A DNA stretch of 64,000 nucleotides from Paramarasmius palmivorus (lineage: Eukaryota > Basidiomycota > Agaricomycetes > Agaricales > Marasmiaceae). Within the stretch, counting starts at the first letter, position 1; every line of letters starts with the position of its first letter. Below the pieces are notes generated by a model. That model was not told the DNA's origin. It saw only the letters and a list, made by a program, of their open reading frames with translations, and made no database searches. A program made the position numbers and the translations under genes. Shown one piece after another: positions 46,436 to 58,895 of the stretch. Location: assembly GCA_037176845.1 (NCBI GenBank), contig JAYKXP010000021.1, forward strand, positions 186,001-250,000. The letters run 5' to 3'.

Positions 46436-48553
46436 ATGCGATGCCTTTCGTCCATCGCGTTTGTGTTCTTGTTCGCTCTCGTATCCGTCAACGCGGATTT
46501 TGTCTTATTCGAAAGTAACGAGTACCTTACGGGTATCCTAGGCTCTGCACCCTTTCAAAGCTACTATTCCAGCGAGTCTACGCCGTGAGCCGCGCCTTCA
46601 CCTGTACGAGTACTGGCAGCTGACAACACCCCAATTAGCGCCGCATGGAACTTTGTGGTGCCTCCCAGCAACAATCGCTCAGAGCCAAGCACGACACCTG
46701 GCTACTTGTTTGTAGCACCTCGAAGTACGTGCTTTTACCGTCTTGAGAGCTTATACTCACAGGTGCAACAGGTACCGTATCTAGCCAGCACGGCGCGGTC
46801 ATATATGCCCAAGATGGGACTATGGTCTGGGATGGGAAAGAGTACGGTGATGCGATGGCGTTCAAAGTGGTAATTTATATGGGCGAGCCACACATATGTT
46901 TTTGGCAAGGAGAGTGGTTTGGGTTGGGGCTTGGATCAGGGCACTCGATTCTGCTTAATCAGAAGTATGAAGTTGTCGCCAATTAGTAAATGCCCCACCT
47001 CTATTTCCGGGACACCATTGATCGTTCTCTCAGCACAACGGATTTGGATGGCGAAACCGGCCGAACATACGCTGATTTCCATGAGGTTGGTGATAATCAT
47101 ACTCGGTGACTAGGCCTTGATGCATCGAATTTGCCCAGACTGATGTGACAGTGAACAACACCGCGATTCTGGCCGCTTATCAGCTGAGGACGATGGATCT
47201 TACTGTATATGGAGGCTCTTCGTCTGGATGGATTTTGGATAGCGTGGTGCAAGAATTGAATATTACCAGCGGTACATAAGTCTTCCCACTGGATATGACC
47301 CACCGAATGACTGACCGGATGTTTAGGTCAAGGAATATGGTCCTGGAAAGCAAGCGATTATGTCAATCCCAGCGAATGTATAGAATACTACCCTTGGGGA
47401 ACCTACAATCAAACTGGAGACGACCATGACACAGCTTGGGATTACTTCGTGAGTGTAGAGCTCTCGTTCGAAAGAACACAATGGTGATCCATCTCTATAG
47501 CACATAAACTCGATAGAGAAAGACAACCTTGGCAACTACCTCATCTCGTCTCGTCACTGTAGTGCGATATACTACTTGGATGGTTCCGACGGACATGTCA
47601 TATGGAAACTCGGGGGCTCTCAATCTTCCTTTTTCATGGAAGAAGGAACTCAATTTACTTATCAGCATGATGCACGATGGCTATCCCGAAATGATTCTGT
47701 AGGCAGCATCAGGTAGACCATTACTTTCTCTATGCTGTGACTGATATTCACTGAACGATACCAGTCTCTTCAATAATGCAGGGCTGATGGCTGGTGTATA
47801 CAATGAAGACAGCGCTCGTGGGATGATAATCGAGCTTGATTTTGGTGCCATGTCCGCAACGCTTATTCACGACTATCTTCCGTGGTCACTCGCCGTCTCT
47901 GAAACGCAGGGTAGTACTCAAGTTCAACCGAACGGAGATGTTTTGATTGGGTATGTTGTTATCGTACAAGGATGTAGCTGATCTTAATCATGTTTATTGT
48001 AGGTGGGGCTCAATGCCTTGGGTATCAGAGCATTCTCCTTCTGGTGAATTGCTATGGGCGGGTCAGTTTGGAGTTGATACCACCATTGGCGGCTGTGAGT
48101 AATTGACGTGCTTGATCCACCGTCTGAATAACCGCCTTGATAGATCGCGCCCTAAGATACAATTGGACCGGAAGTCCAATGACTAAGCCGTCCATCGAGC
48201 TTGTAAACGGGAGGTCTTCGATACTCAGCGTGTACGCATCCTGGAATGGTGCAACTGAAATTCAGCGGTGGGAGCTTTTTGGTGCATTGGATGCTGAAGG
48301 CACGAATGCGGTCTCGTTGTACAATCGAACAAAAAATGGATTCGAGACGACTATAACCATACCGACCAACTTGGAGATGTACGAGGCTTATACGCACTTT
48401 GCTATGAGAGCTCTGGACAAGGAGAATCAACCATTGGGACAGAGTACTTTCGTTTCGCTGAACGGAGTATTGGGCTTCACGATATCCACTCGGTCACAGT
48501 GGTGGATTGCTGTAGCGATGGCAAGTGTGTGGATTTTACAATGGATACTCTAA
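46436..48553 (+). CDS. Secreted arylsulfotransferase-like protein, copy 2
   Basis: Tandem paralogue of copy 1. Signal peptide MRCLSSIAFVFLFALVSVNA, then DFVLFESNEYLTGILGSAPF. The same propeller blocks appear: HGAVIYAQDGTMVWDGKEYG, SGWILDSVVQELNITS, DNLGNYLISSRHCSAIYYLD, GHVIWKLGGSQSSF, FTYQHDARWLS, SLFNNAGLMAGVYNEDSARG, VQPNGDVLIG, WGSMPWVSEHSPSGELLWAG and LSVYASWNGATEIQRWELFG. It ends in TRSQWWIAVAMASVWILQW, again GPI-like, but lacks the long Gly/Ser linker of copy 1. Intron positions agree where compared. Both copies are open throughout after splicing, so both may be functional cell-surface proteins. Confidence 0.82.
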
Positions 48554-49320
48554 ACTTTGGATTGCCTGTAATTTATTGTTACTGACCATAGAGCAATGAC
48601 GGGACCGCTCGCAAAGCGCTTAATTTGAACGTAGCACGTGAACGTTGTATCTCTGTTCCGCACGGCCGATGCTGCGCACTATCTGTATCAACCACCATAC
48701 TTGCTCATCATGGCTATCATGGCATCGAGCGAACAGCAGCTCGCTCGACCTACCATTTATATCTTATTCTATTGTTCAAGAAGCCGGTTCATACTGTTCA
48801 ACAAAGATGGACCTGACTGGGAGGCATGCATGATGTGATCTATCATGAATGACACCAAACGATTCCGACACTGGGTGGCGAGGTGTATCTGAACACTGGT
48901 ATGGGATTTCGAGGAGGTTGTGAAGTTAGCATCTGGTGAGTCGATACTATACTTTCTATGTACTTATATGCTCATATCCAGTAACACATATCAGGTGTCT
49001 TCGATAAATGATGCATCAAGGGCTTTTTTTTTTCTATTCACAAAGTTACTGGTAAAGGCAGCGAATCACACATGCATGGTTTCCGCACCACATCATGATG
49101 AACGCAGAAGATCAATGATGGTCCAAGTAAAGGAAAATCTTCACCTTGGAATTGAGTGGTATGCGGTCACGGATTTATCAGCTCCTCGTCATTGGGAACC
49201 AATAAAAGCAAAGTACGCCCATGCAAGCAATCTCTTTCACAATTCATCTGACTTCCTCGCCTCAGGAGCGGGCCAGGGCCCTTCATCATTGTCATTCTCT
49301 CAACCCGGGGCATTGCCATT
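48554..49320. other. Intergenic; may hold 5' exon(s) of the next gene
   Basis: About 770 bp with no resolved exon. The first in-frame coding of the DUF3602-like gene reaches 49321 without an ATG, so an upstream exon probably lies here. Confidence 0.35.
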
Positions 49321-49365
49321 GTGGATTCCAGACCTAGAAAGCCGGGTACAACGGGAAGGGGTTAC

Positions 49366-51118
49366 ATGCATACTCCTACTGCTTCCACCAGCGCTCATAC
49401 ACTGGAAATGACAAGCGGTATTGAACTCGCCGAGCTGAATCGGGCAAAATCGACTTCTACCGGTATGTTTTACAAGACTCTGGCTGTGCTAGGATCCTTA
49501 TTCCCTTGACGCAGGTGAAAGCTCCGAACCAAGCTCCCCTACTGTCCGGGTCTTTGGCAGAGGAGGACAAGGATCCAAACCACGTTGGACAAAGGCTTAT
49601 CCCAACACTGTTCCTAGTGCGGCCAGCTCCTCCGATATCAAGACAAGTAACCGGAGAAATCCAGGGCGCGATACAATGCGGGTCAAAGGGCGGGGAGGTG
49701 CTGGCTCTAAATTCAGGCCGATAGTGTCCGAAAATTCAACGCAAACCGTTAGCTCGAGGGTAAATGATACGTCTGCATCAGGATCAGACCTGTCATCGCC
49801 TCATCTTACCACGGGCTTGACGCCCTTGTCCAGTGAAACACATATTGATGGGGCGATGATGGCGCCCCGTTCCCGCACATCACCCAACATTGATATTGTT
49901 TCTTCTTCTTTTCATACTTCGACCTCGACCTTGTCCTCCCCGGAACTCAAGAAGATAATTAGAGTCGGTGGTGGACGTGGAGGAGCCGGCTCCCACCTCA
50001 CGATATCGAATTTGTCAACTCCTCGTTCCTCTCGTTCTGCTTCCGCTTCCTTACACCCACGTTATCCCACAATATCCAAGCCTATGCCACTTATCGATAT
50101 TAAATGGGTCACAAAGCGCAAATCCAGGTCCAAGCTGAACAAGCTGGACATCGACTCCAACAATGCCCATCCACTACCTCGAGTATCAGAAACACAACCA
50201 ACTACAACGACAGACACCGCTGTCACATTTCCGCCGACCTTATCCATTACTTCCCCGGCTCTATCTACCGCGACCTCGTTACCCAAATCTGTCATCGATA
50301 TTGTCGACGAGGACTCAGCTGAGCCCATATCACCCATCACACCTGTTACTCCATCATCAAAGCGGAAGAAGAAGCTCCATTGTTTGTTGTTTGCTTCTAC
50401 TCCCGCATCCAACACCACGGACCGCCACAACCATCATCATTCGCCATCTCTAGCATCCCTTCCCCCTCCCAAGTCACGGATAGGACGTCGCTTATCCTTC
50501 TCCAATTGGAGGAGACCCTCGACCGCACCAGCTCCGCGAGAAGCAATGGACAACGAATGGTGGATTGAGGATCGTTACGACCGGGGATCAAGAGATAGAG
50601 ACTCGGTTTCTGAGATTGTGTTTGGCGAGAGGCCGGTAACGCCGAAGCCGAGACCGAAAGGGAAGAGAAAAGAGGCAGAAGAGGATGAGAAGGAGGATGA
50701 GAAGGAGGACGAGCAGGAAGAGAATATATCACCGTTATTCTCGCCTGCAGAAGAGGAAAGTGGAACACCCAATACCGAAGTTGGGCAAGAGACTCCACGA
50801 CTGTGTGCTGACGATCTCGGCTCTTCCTTCTCGCACGCTCTCTCTCCGACATCCAGCATTGCCAGTACCACCCAATTCTACCATTCCGAGTCTAACGACT
50901 CTGCTAGCGCGAACGTCTCCATTCGCAGCCGAAGTACACATTCTAGCACACCGTCCCAATTTAATTGGGATTCTCCACCGGACTCCCCGTTCTCATCATC
51001 GTTTGTCCGCGAAGAAGAGGACGAGGGTATCGTGGTGTATCAGAGGGATAACTGGGTTGGCCAGTGGAATCGAGGTGACATGAGGGAAGTGTTACATGCT
51101 TTAAGGCAGTTGCGGTGA
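49366..51118 (+). CDS. DUF3602-like low-complexity protein
   Basis: An exon ending near 49460 (MHTPTASTSAHTLEMTSGIE ... NRAKSTST) splices to a long terminal exon at about 49516. It repeats the DUF3602 hallmark GRGGAG: FGRGGQGSKPR, KGRGGAGSKFR and GGRGGAGSHLTIS. Between and after them are Ser/Thr/Pro-rich stretches, basic patches (WVTKRKSRSKLN, SSKRKKKLHCLL) and a Glu/Lys-rich run (around 50670-50730). The C-terminus has a compact segment (DEGIVVYQRDNWVGQWNRGD). Function of the family is unknown. The start given is the first ATG in frame; coding TTGRGY just upstream suggests the true start is in an earlier exon. Confidence 0.7.
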
Positions 51119-52425
51119 TTTCTCTTCCTTGGGTTTATTTCTTTTCGATCTTAGATTGTGTTGCTCGCATCCTCCACACTCATTCGTATTTTTTGTTCGC
51201 TTCGCACAATATTCTCTATATGGAATTCGCATGCCATGTTGAACTGGGTTTCCTGTAGCCATTGCATCGCATATTTCTCTACCCACTGTTGTATCAATAT
51301 GCTTCTACTTACTGTATCTACATGCTACTAATGTGTCTTGTATATACGGTGTTTCCTTTCGCCTTGGGCAGGGTGGTCGAAAGTCGCTTGGCAAAACCGG
51401 CATTCTGACCATGTGACTGGCGCGCAATGCCGCGGTTTACCTCGGGCCTCAGGGCCTCGACTTGAACGTCAACCGTCATTGTCTCCAGTTGTCTCCGCAC
51501 AATTCTCGCACTGGGAATAAGTCTCGATGCTGTACGTTCACGTCTCTATATGCTTATCAACCCTGCATTACGGTACAAACTGACCTTGAATCCAGAGTCG
51601 TATCGAGCAAACTGTATAGTGTATTTTCTCGAATGATTGACAAGCAAGACGATACGAGTCACACAGGCCAATGTTGGGTCGATGTGGCAAGGAGATCTGA
51701 TCAGCGTTCCACGGACGCTTGCAAAGGTCGCCATAGAGAAGATACATGGTTTATTTTCACAGACCTTACCTGAATAACTAGAAAGAGTACGACTCGGACA
51801 CCTCGCTCAACGGCAACCAATGTGTCACCGACTCGAAGGCCACGCCTTCTCCCCTGCACTCCCGTATGTTTAGGTGATATTCTGTCTATCGCTCAACGTG
51901 GCTGATAGGCACAACTGTCGGTTCTAACCTGGCTTTAGTACCTTAATACCAAGTATCCAGCAAGTTGTAGGAACCGAGCAGGCTCTTCACACTCAATGAG
52001 GGATCGAAGACCGCAAAGTAATACTCTGATGATACTGGCGGCGTTTGACGCCAAACTGAGTTCCGCCAGGTGATGGTTAAGATCTTCCACTCTCTGTTCT
52101 ACTCAAGTCTTGACGCTACTATTCACTTTCAGCTCAGGCTCCAAATGGGATTTTACATTCAAGACTCGGGAATTTCATGTGGGGACGCCACTCAGTTACC
52201 ATCTTTTTTGCTGGCATGGTCGAGGCTGATCTGCAGCAAACTGCCAGAAGATGGTCAATTTAGTCTGTACCTGACTACAGTACTACCTGGTACGGCACAT
52301 ATGTACAGGGGCTATAACTTACAGCATGCCGACGTGAGTATATTGCAACACCAAATTCTCCTCGCAAAGCCTTAAATCCACAGCTACTTAGACGTTCCCA
52401 CACAATCATACGCATCCCGCAGAAT
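51119..52425. other. Intergenic, no supported gene
   Basis: About 1.3 kb; short open frames only. Confidence 0.5.
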
Positions 52426-53042
52426 TTATTGGGTGGAGCTCCGATACTCTTCTCCAATCCTGACTGCTGTCTGATCATTGGAAATGGCATCGTCTCTATG
52501 GTGCTGTGGATATTCCAAACCGCGAGGGCACGTCGTATTTGGAGCGCTTCCGGATGCTTCGGATGATTGAAAGTGACCGCGAGTGTCCACGCTATCGTTA
52601 CCAAGCCCTGATCCACCCTTGCCACCCTTGTGCCTGTCTGGGCCTAGACCTCCCGACTCGCGATAAGGTTCTCCATGTGCCTCCGATGTTGTCCCATAAC
52701 TGGTTGCGTCGGTAGTACTAGTCGCGTGAGGTGGTTGTCCCTTCATGCGAGCTACTCCATTAGCCCACTCTTTCCGCCCTTTCGCCGCAATCTCATCGTT
52801 CTTCGCGCTCTGATCGTGAGCTATCGTGTCGGCAGCACCAAGTGTAGTTCCTCGAATGTTTTCTCCTGCACCTGAATTTGACCGGTGAGCATCAGACCTC
52901 GGGTTTCCAGGGATTGGGAGCAAAGTTCAAAAGTCGTACCATGCACAGCATCAACGGCACCTCTACATCGTGACAGGGTATTAGACGGTTTTTGACTACT
53001 GAATACAGGTGCGCACCTGATTTTGTTTGCAATTGAACTCAT
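52426..53042 (-). CDS. CsbD-like small hydrophilic protein
   Basis: Starts MSSIANKIRGAVDAVHGAGE across two short introns and continues NIRGTTLGAADTIAHDQSAK, then IAAKGRKEWANGVARM. This 'nKikGav..vhGaGe.iRG' opening and 'n..ia.KG..e' block are typical of a common family of fungal CsbD-like/stress-type proteins. The rest is a disordered Gly/Ser/His-rich tail (GGLGPDRHKGGKGGSGLG) ending IGEEYRSSTQ. Exon 1 starts at the ATG at 53042; the second intron spans roughly 52937-52873. Likely an abundant cytosolic hydrophilic protein; precise role unknown. The tail after the Gly-rich part could contain an unresolved intron. Confidence 0.68.
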
Positions 53043-56000
53043 GATATCGAAAATGATTTTTTCGCTGTAGGCTGGGTTCTTGTTCTGTAGGATTGCTTCT
53101 TGCAGCTGATTTTTATGGGCGCTGCCTGAATGGGATGAATCATTCGTGACGATACTCGTTCTGTGGGGCGGCGGCGCAACTCCACATCTAAGCAAGATAA
53201 GATTAGTTCGGTGACAAGCTGTTTGGATCTCGGCTAAAAGGGTCTCGGCGGGTCTACGGCTTGACACCCGTTTTCCTGTGGTGCAATCTCTCACAGTTTT
53301 TGCCTGTTGTTGGCTCATATCTGGCACACGTAAGGCTTGAGAGGCCTGGTATAAATGTGCTCCGTTTGCGAGGTGTGTCCTCCATTCCCCTTCTCTTTCC
53401 CCTTCTCTTGGCTCACCATTAGCCTCCTAGACACTTCTGGCTGCGTATGCCGTTCATCAACGGTACATCCAAGCGAGCACCACACACTCAAAGTATTCAT
53501 TATTCTCGCCACTGTGGTGGGCGTAGGGAGCTTTGAGTCGTGGCGGCCGCAAGGATTACCGTTCGTGCTCGTGCAACATAGATTCAGAGGGATTGTCAAC
53601 CACGGCCATTATCATGGAACACCCTCATGCCACGTCGGACTAGTATTGTTCGTTCCTACCACTACGGTTATCGCCCTCCTTTCAAGTTAGTGTCTACTCA
53701 TACGGCGACAGTCGCCGGATGACTGCAGTATGCTTACCCGGTCGCCTAACTCGATTGTACCCACATCCATGTGTGGTCTTGAACCTTGAATACAATAGAT
53801 ATTTGCTTGGCTAGTCTATACTCAGTATACATTCGTCTATCTAATAAATATACCGGACGGGACCGGTCCTATCAGATTCACATTGTACTAAAATATTCCT
53901 CTCAATGAGTATCGCATTGATGGTACAGGTAGCGAGATATCGCTTCGAATTCTTGAATTCCGGAAAGAAGCTCAACAGAAAACACCATGACGCACATGAG
54001 AGACTCGGAGAGGAGTGGCACCGTACTATTGGGCCGGGTGGCTTTAGAAGGATCATTTGCCATCCAATAGCATCTCCGGTCCAAAGGGTTGAAATCGTTG
54101 TGCCGACCGGGAAGCAGGTGATTGAATACATCAATGAAAGAAGACTGGGAAATGAAAATCGTGGGTTAGACAGATGAGATGGAAGTATCGGGTCTACAGG
54201 CCAGCGGATGGATTATTACACGCAACGGTACTTGACGGGCTAGAGAAGCACTAGTACGGTGAGCGTTGGTCAAGATAAGAACTGAAGTACTGAATCTTTG
54301 GCCTCGGACGCCACATAGGGGTTTCCAGAACAGGGTCCCAGAAAAATTCAAGTACACTCTTCACGTTAGTAATGACGTGCATTAGCGCGAAGAAACTCGT
54401 CTAGTGGCGTGATTGGCATGCAATGTGTCCCAACACATCATGTTGCTCGCTGACTAGTTAGCGACAGCGGGACCTCCTCACGAGCGAATAAGAAATACGT
54501 ACAGTATACCCTTCTCTGCTAAAGCTGTTACGCTGCCGCCGTCCAGAGTGGACGACCATCATGCATCAAACTGATGTGTGGGCCGATGAACAAGCTCCGG
54601 AGCTTGGTTGGGGCTTGGACCAGTGCAGTCTAAGCCTCTCATATTGATACCCATTTGGTATGTAAAATATCATTGCTGAACAAAGACTAATTGACAGAAA
54701 AAGTCTGAGAATATAGCCAATGTAGAAAGTAACAGTCACATAGTAGGATATCATCTTCAAGAGCCATCCTCGTGAACGGTGTCAGTCTTACCGTGTAGTA
54801 GCGGTAGAGTTTGAGAGTGTGGCGTAGAAAGCACGGTCCATACTCAAACAGTGAATTCACGTCAAAATGATATGCCTATACCGATGGATTGCAATGGTCG
54901 CAAAGTAATGACGATACCCCCTACATCATGAGTGTTCCGTTGTTTAACGTGGCGATGCTGCAAGGCGACCATCGGCACTAGCCCACAGAACACAGTGTTA
55001 TGGATGGGTGCAATTGAATTCAAAAGGAGCTCAGATCAATTCTTTGCTTATCTGAAAAACATACTGGATCACTGGCGCAAATCACGGGTCCATAGCAGGG
55101 TGAATGGCCTGACGTCCTGTGCGAAATATCGGCTTATGAATAGGTGAAGGAAGCGATAACCCCTTCGTATCCAAAATGACGAAAGAAAGAAGGAGAAAAA
55201 ACTTCGCGAGCTTCTTACTTGGGAAAAATATTGGTCCGGGGTATGGATGCTCTGAGAAAATCAGAGGATGGAGTATGTAAATGTATGGCAGAACCCGGAT
55301 TTCAACCTGATATCTATTAGAGCCACGGACCATGTAGATATCCTCAAGATGTGTATAACTTTCAAAAGACGTAGACGCACCGTCACGCACGTCCTACATT
55401 GAGTTGGCACGTGTACTGGCAAGTATGAAGCGACACCTAGCCATATTCCCGGAAAGGTTATTTGATCGTTTGGACGGATGACTGCACGTTTGGCTGGGTC
55501 TAGTGGAGTAAATTTGCATACGCTAACTGACTCGGATGAGATGGCGATGACCACGCACAGTCCGCTGTAACCTTGGCTCGTAACTTGATGATAAGTTGCA
55601 CTCGCTTGGGTCCCGCCACAGATTCCGAAGCACTGAATCGGTACCCTATCAGCCACCACATTAGTAGACTCGAATTTATGACAGACCAACACCGCAGTCG
55701 GGAAACTTGCCGACTGGCACAACACAGCGAGGCGTTAGTGAAGCTAGGGCCATCGTGAGCAAAGCAGAAGTAAAATTGCGCAAGTATTACCCACCAGTTC
55801 ACCGTTTGACAGCAATAGAATGTGCAAGAAGACGTGAAGATCCTCGGCAATATTTGAGGATACTGTTGGCTGTTGCTCGGTTCTGATATCGGGACTGCCA
55901 AGTGCGCATCGACCGCTGTGAGAGCCTGGAGCGGCCATATACTCCCGTCTTCTTTCGCCCCACTACTCGATGTTCTGGAATGATCGGTGACCACCCTTAG

Positions 56001-56912
56001 TCGAGTTGGGACCGACTTGTCGGTTTTTTTTCGCCCTTCGTTCCCGTTGTACATATCCGCAATGCTTGTGATAAGACGTCATGTGTGGTATGGAAGGGTC
56101 GCTTTAAGGGCACTTACGAGGAGTTTGATAGTAAATCTGTGGTCTGAGAAATATTTATGGCAAATGGCGCGTATTCTGAGTCCAGTGACCTAGGAAAGTC
56201 CAGAGATCGGCTTCAACCTCATGTTTCGTTATTATACCTATGTGGAGCATACTTTCGCCTAGTTTCATTGTATAAACCCTGGAAAAACAGCCTTTCTTTA
56301 GTCGTTGCCGATATACTGGCAGGAATGTAAGCAATACTCACCTAAAGTTTCTGAGTCTGATTCACACGCAGGTGGAATTTTTAGTGACAAGGAAGGTTCA
56401 AGCTGTACGACGAATGATGATGAACAATCTTCAGGTTCTTTTGGGTAAGTTCAAGACGCCTCAATTCACATGCATTTTGTGCGCCTCTACGAGATTCTAC
56501 GCTGCTTTGCGCTAATAATCCTAGCTGAGATAATTATGTCAGTCGTACAACATTTGAACAGTCATCGTTGGATAGTACCTTTGGGGGCTGACAGAACTTA
56601 GGCCCTGGGAAGGCTTCCGTGCTCCACATGCTCTGACATCCGTAGGAGAAATAGGCACATCGATGGTGGAAGCAGGGAAACCTCCGGCCAACCAGAAGCG
56701 CCACATTGGAAGCTGATAAAACAAGTTCAATGCCATTAAAACACCTCGAGTGAGCTACGCTTGCTGAGTATGAGCTTGAATACACCATTAGATTTTCGTC
56801 TTTTGGGCCACTATATCATTGAGAGGACATGAGCACTACACTGGGATGACATCTGTTCAAGGGGTATCAAAGAAAATACGAAGAGCGTGTGCAACCCTCA
56901 AGCATTCGAAGA
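53043..56912. other. Gene-poor region
   Basis: Nearly 3.9 kb with many short overlapping open frames on both strands and no recognised protein. The best is 53905-54177 (+, 90 codons, YRFEFLNSGKKLNRKHHD...), possibly a small unique protein, but there is no independent support. Confidence 0.45.
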
Positions 56913-57150
56913 CATTCTGCTTGTCATAGAAGATCATAGTTCCGAGCCTTTTCGCCTTCGTCAAGACTTTCCCCGAGTGTCAAGGGAGTTAACACCGCAA
57001 CACTGTCAGCTTCAATGGAATCATGGCTGCAGTCAGACACGTCAGTCATTCAGTTTCCAACAACGATACAAACACGTACGTCTTGCTCGATATAAACTCC
57101 TCCAGGGATATACCGCACGGTCTGCACACAAGATTTATGGTTTGGTACCG
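56913..57150 (-). pseudogene. Decayed relic of a fourth AsaB-like oxidase gene
   Basis: On the plus strand it matches the same-strand DNA of oxidase copy C from its stop codon inward. CTTGTCATAGAAGA matches CTAGTCGTCGTAGAAGA, ACACCGCAACACTGTC followed by AGCTTCAATGGAATCA matches the codons for DSIEDGSVAV, and ACACGTACGTCTTG plus ACTCCTCCAGGGATATACC matches the exon 2/intron 2 boundary. The reading frame is destroyed and the 5' half is not detectable. Confidence 0.6.
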
Positions 57151-58895
57151 TCCTTGTCTTCGCGAAGCGATCAATAACACGGCCCGTATAGAGCTGCAGA
57201 AGCAGATTGCTGACCTGGAGGAGGGCCACATTCGTAGATGTCCGAATTGTTCACGTTTTTACGGCGCTGGCAAAGGGGTGGTTAGACCATATGTAGCCTA
57301 AGGAAGGCACAAATAACGATGTCAACCATTTCTGATGATTTTTGTCTATGTCAGCACGCCCTCGAATAAGGAAGAAGGGATGACACACGCGGAGTAGCCC
57401 CATTTCAGAAAGGGATATATGTTGCACGAACCCCAGGGGAAGGCTTGCAGAGAGTAACGTCACACCCACCTCGCCTTGAGCGGCAGGCAGGACCAAATTG
57501 TCTGGTGTGCCACAACAATATCTGTGCAGTTGTCGCGCATGGAACAAACAGTGTCAAACATAAAGGACCGAGGGATCGTTGGTGAGCTAAGTATAGTGCT
57601 GCGTGGTTAAGAGCTAAGTCCTATGCCCGATGTTTTGACATGGCAGAATCCGTCAACCAGACCTCCATTCCGGCTGTTGAAACTCGACAATGGCAGCGAT
57701 AAGCGATTAGAAGTGAGCTGCTCTACTGTAAAGAAGAAGTTGAATCAGATTCAATATGATATTGACCACAGCGGTGCACGCACCATGTGAATTACTGAAC
57801 GCTATGATTTTTTCACTTTGGAGAATATATCGCGCCGAGGCCCAGAGATGTCGTACCCTTGTTGATCCAAGGTTTACGAAGGATAGCCTAGTTCGGTAGT
57901 CAACCAAATGGACCTCTTCAAATAAAAAAAAAACGGCGCACAGAGCATTCTTCGACTCGTCTCTCGAACAACCAAAATATTCTTTTTTTATCCCCAAAAG
58001 CACCGACTGGAGAAACATCCGCCCGAGAAACATCTTAAAGTAGTCCGGGTAACTTCTTAGACTTCGAGCTCTTGGTTTGGTCACTTGTCCTAGAAGTATT
58101 TCTTCAGCATTTTATTCTATGCCCCAAACAAGCCCCAAAATGACGTGAATACTACTTACCTTCTCTGTCCCATGAGCAGAGTTTGAGTAAGATGAACTGA
58201 GTGAGCCCATACGTCGTCTAAGACTCCCAGATCCCAAGGTTTTGAGCTAGGCTGAAGTCCTTGTACAATGCGAGTACGGTGTCGAGGGTCGAGGGTCGCC
58301 AAGCCCCGGCGCTCTGGCGGAAAACGTCACCATCGGTGTTTTCTCACGCTGCCATCTTTCTTGATAACGACGATGACGCTACGGTCTACCCGGAAATATA
58401 CTTTGATAATAATATCTTGGATTTATTCTGATGTTGAGGGCCCGCAAGACTGACCCTTGATATCGAATCCAATCATCCTTATGCATATGTTTTTTTTTTT
58501 TTCAGCGAAACTCCGCGGTGACTTGGTGACAGCTCTTTGCGGATATCCCATGGTCTCGTCTCCGCGACCCCGATAAGCGGAAACACGACACATCTCGCCG
58601 TTTACGGATATAATCGAGCGCCGTTGGGTGAAAGTCTGTGAAAGTTTCATTGGAATCTTCGATTATATGTAATGCCGTCGCTAGCGAGGCTCGTGTGTGG
58701 AGGGGCTTGCTGATGTGAACATCGAGATAATACTGTATAAATACTGGGATTTCCCGTATATATAGACATTTCTCTTATTTTTTGTACCGTGTACGAAGGA
58801 CTATTATAGTAAGGAGACAGAAATGCATCGTTACCAAGGTACAAGGACAAATAAGATATTCGCAGAAACGACGGGAGATGCTGCGCCATAATCTT
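57151..58895. other. Intergenic, no supported gene
   Basis: About 1.7 kb with scattered short frames only. Confidence 0.5.

Noticed and set aside
50062..50959. Several open frames antisense or out of frame to the DUF3602-like gene
   Set aside because: They are shadows of a long low-complexity coding exon.
53905..54177. 90-codon plus-strand frame
   Set aside because: Amino-acid composition is plausible but there is no domain, homologue or splicing evidence.
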